Assembly (NCBI GenBank): GCA_944376975.1
Contig: CALWEE010000056.1
Span: forward strand, 1-8,538
Direction of reading: 5' to 3'
Length of the DNA: 8,538 nt
Source: an uncultured Lachnospiraceae bacterium
Lineage (GTDB): Bacteria > Bacillota > Clostridia > Lachnospirales > Lachnospiraceae
Under the pieces are notes generated by a model. That model was not told the origin of the DNA. It made no database searches and saw only the letters and a list, made by a program, of their open reading frames with translations. This document shows positions 7,595-8,538 of the stretch, piece after piece; within the stretch, counting starts at the first letter, position 1; each line of letters opens with the position of its first letter. The position numbers and the translations under genes are program-made.

Positions 7595-8538
7595 TTATTG
7601 CTCATCCCGAAATTCGATCACTTTGCCCGGATTCAGGATCAGTTTGTCATCAAACGCCAGCTTGATGGACTTGTAAAGCGCGATCATCCGCGGCCCGACG
7701 AAATCTTTCAGGAATTCCAGACGGCCGTTTCCGATACCGTGCTCGCCGGAAAGCTGCCCGCCCAGCTCTTTGGCCAAAGCGTAAAGTTCCGTCAGGCAGG
7801 CGTGGGTCGCCGTCTTCCATTCTTCATCGCTCATCTCCGGACCCCGCAGCATCTCTGTATGGATGTTGCCGTCGCCGCAATGGCCGCAGGGCTCGACCCG
7901 AATACCGTGGGACAGCGCGATCCGTTTCGCCGCTTTGACATATTCGGCGATACGCGCCCGCGGTACGACCACGTCACATTCTTCCTGGGATACGGAATCC
8001 GCCTTCATGCCTTCCAGTATGGCGCCTCTGACCGACCAGACGGTGGCCGACCGTTCCGGCGTATCCGCGATAAAGCAGTCAAACGCCCCGTTGGCCAGGG
8101 CGGCCTCCGACGCGGCTTCCACCGCGCTGTCCAGTTCCTGGGCGCTGGACGCGTCATACATGACGATCAGCACCGCCTCGCCCTGCTGCACAGGGAACGG
8201 CTTGTTCAGCGTCCGCTCCACGATCTCGATCAGTTCCCGCTCCAAAAACTCGATGGCCGTGGGAACAAAAGGCAGTTCCAGCACTTTGGGCACCATATCG
8301 GCGCACATTTCCAGGCTTTCAAACGGCATGACCAGCGTCGCGGAACAGGTGGGCGCCGGAAGCAGCTTCAGCGTGACCTGCGTCAGGATGCACAGCGTTC
8401 CTTCCGAACCGATGACCAGATCCTTTATATCGTAGCCTGTCGTATTTTTTACCACGTTTGATGAAAATTCCATGATCGATCCATCCGGCAGCACCGCCTC
8501 GATGCAGCGGACAAAATCTCTTGTCAGGCCGTAACGGA
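7595..8538 (-). CDS. glcD: FAD-linked 2-hydroxyacid oxidase/dehydrogenase, GlcD family, N-terminus cut by window edge
   Basis: The visible part is the C-terminal 313 residues of a protein usually about 460-480 long. At the right edge the frame reads RYGLTRDFVRCIEAVLPDG, then NTTGYDIKDLVIGSEGTL, the end of the FAD-binding (PCMH-type) domain, with the FAD-contacting GSEGTL. The FAD-oxidase C-terminal domain follows, with HCGDGNIH (encoded near 7882-7859) and SGEHGIG (near 7750-7730), which hold conserved metal- and substrate-site histidines in this family, and a closing LNPGKVI. Members oxidise glycolate, D-lactate or other 2-hydroxy acids, passing electrons to partner subunits (GlcE/GlcF) or, in anaerobes, to an electron-transferring flavoprotein. 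The upstream partner genes lie outside the window, so substrate and acceptor cannot be chosen. The first in-frame start-like codon inside the window (GTG at 8494) is internal. A YkvI-like transporter gene follows after 24 nt. Confidence 0.92.
   Translation of the reverse strand, partial: RYGLTRDFVRCIEAVLPDGSIMEFSSNVVKNTTGYDIKDLVIGSEGTLCILTQVTLKLLPAPTCSATLVMPFESLEMCADMVPKVLELPFVPTAIEFLERELIEIVERTLNKPFPVQQGEAVLIVMYDASSAQELDSAVEAASEAALANGAFDCFIADTPERSATVWSVRGAILEGMKADSVSQEECDVVVPRARIAEYVKAAKRIALSHGIRVEPCGHCGDGNIHTEMLRGPEMSDEEWKTATHACLTELYALAKELGGQLSGEHGIGNGRLEFLKDFVGPRMIALYKSIKLAFDDKLILNPGKVIEFRDEQ

Noticed and set aside
7598..8461. Long plus-strand open frames opposite the genes, such as 7598-8461, 197-835, 5051-5734, 2871-3599 and 2129-2746
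   Set aside because: They lie antisense to genes with clear family motifs, lack plausible ribosome sites and recognisable domains, and are expected shadows of the GC-biased codon use on the other strand.

Overview
The window is a compact, ordinary-looking stretch of a bacterial chromosome with every convincing gene on the minus strand. GC-balanced coding sequence, very AT-rich intergenic regions, strong AGGAGG-type ribosome sites, a LicT/BglG-controlled beta-glucoside PTS, a YkvI-type transporter and a DUF1653 protein together suggest a Firmicute, most likely an anaerobic member of the Clostridia (Lachnospiraceae-like). That placement is inference from style and gene content; no rRNA or other marker is present.

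Reading in the direction of transcription (right to left): (1) 8538-7595 is the C-terminal part of a GlcD-type FAD-linked 2-hydroxyacid oxidase, cut by the window edge. It is followed after 24 nt by a YkvI-like membrane transporter (7570-6392). After a GC-rich hairpin comes a small DUF1653 protein with a TTG start (6326-5880). (2) An AT-rich control region (5879-5585) carries a palindrome, a consensus-like sigma-70 promoter, a LicT-type RAT antiterminator site and an overlapping intrinsic terminator. (3) The regulated operon follows: licT (5584-4718), a PTS beta-glucoside EIIBC permease (4703-3315), a separate EIIA (3311-2829) and a family-1 6-phospho-beta-glucosidase (2797-1316), with gaps of 14, 3 and 31 nt, closed by a hairpin at 1275-1306. 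(4) A second AT-rich region (1315-1082) contains a near-consensus promoter driving a HemL-like class III aminotransferase that runs off the left edge.

The central operon forms a complete circuit. EIIBC and EIIA import and phosphorylate an aryl- or alkyl-beta-glucoside, the GH1 enzyme splits the phosphorylated product to glucose-6-phosphate, and LicT, whose PRD histidines report PTS activity, lets transcription pass the leader terminator when substrate is present. A single RAT ahead of licT appears to control all four genes, including licT itself.

I found no new defence, mobile or RNA-guided system. The more interesting points are the divergent but structurally conserved RAT, candidate operator repeats in the two AT-rich regions, two related hairpins, the GlcD/YkvI/DUF1653 cluster, and an aminotransferase of unknown substrate. 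No gene-free stretch exceeds 300 bases; the two longest (5585-5879 and 1082-1315) are described below.
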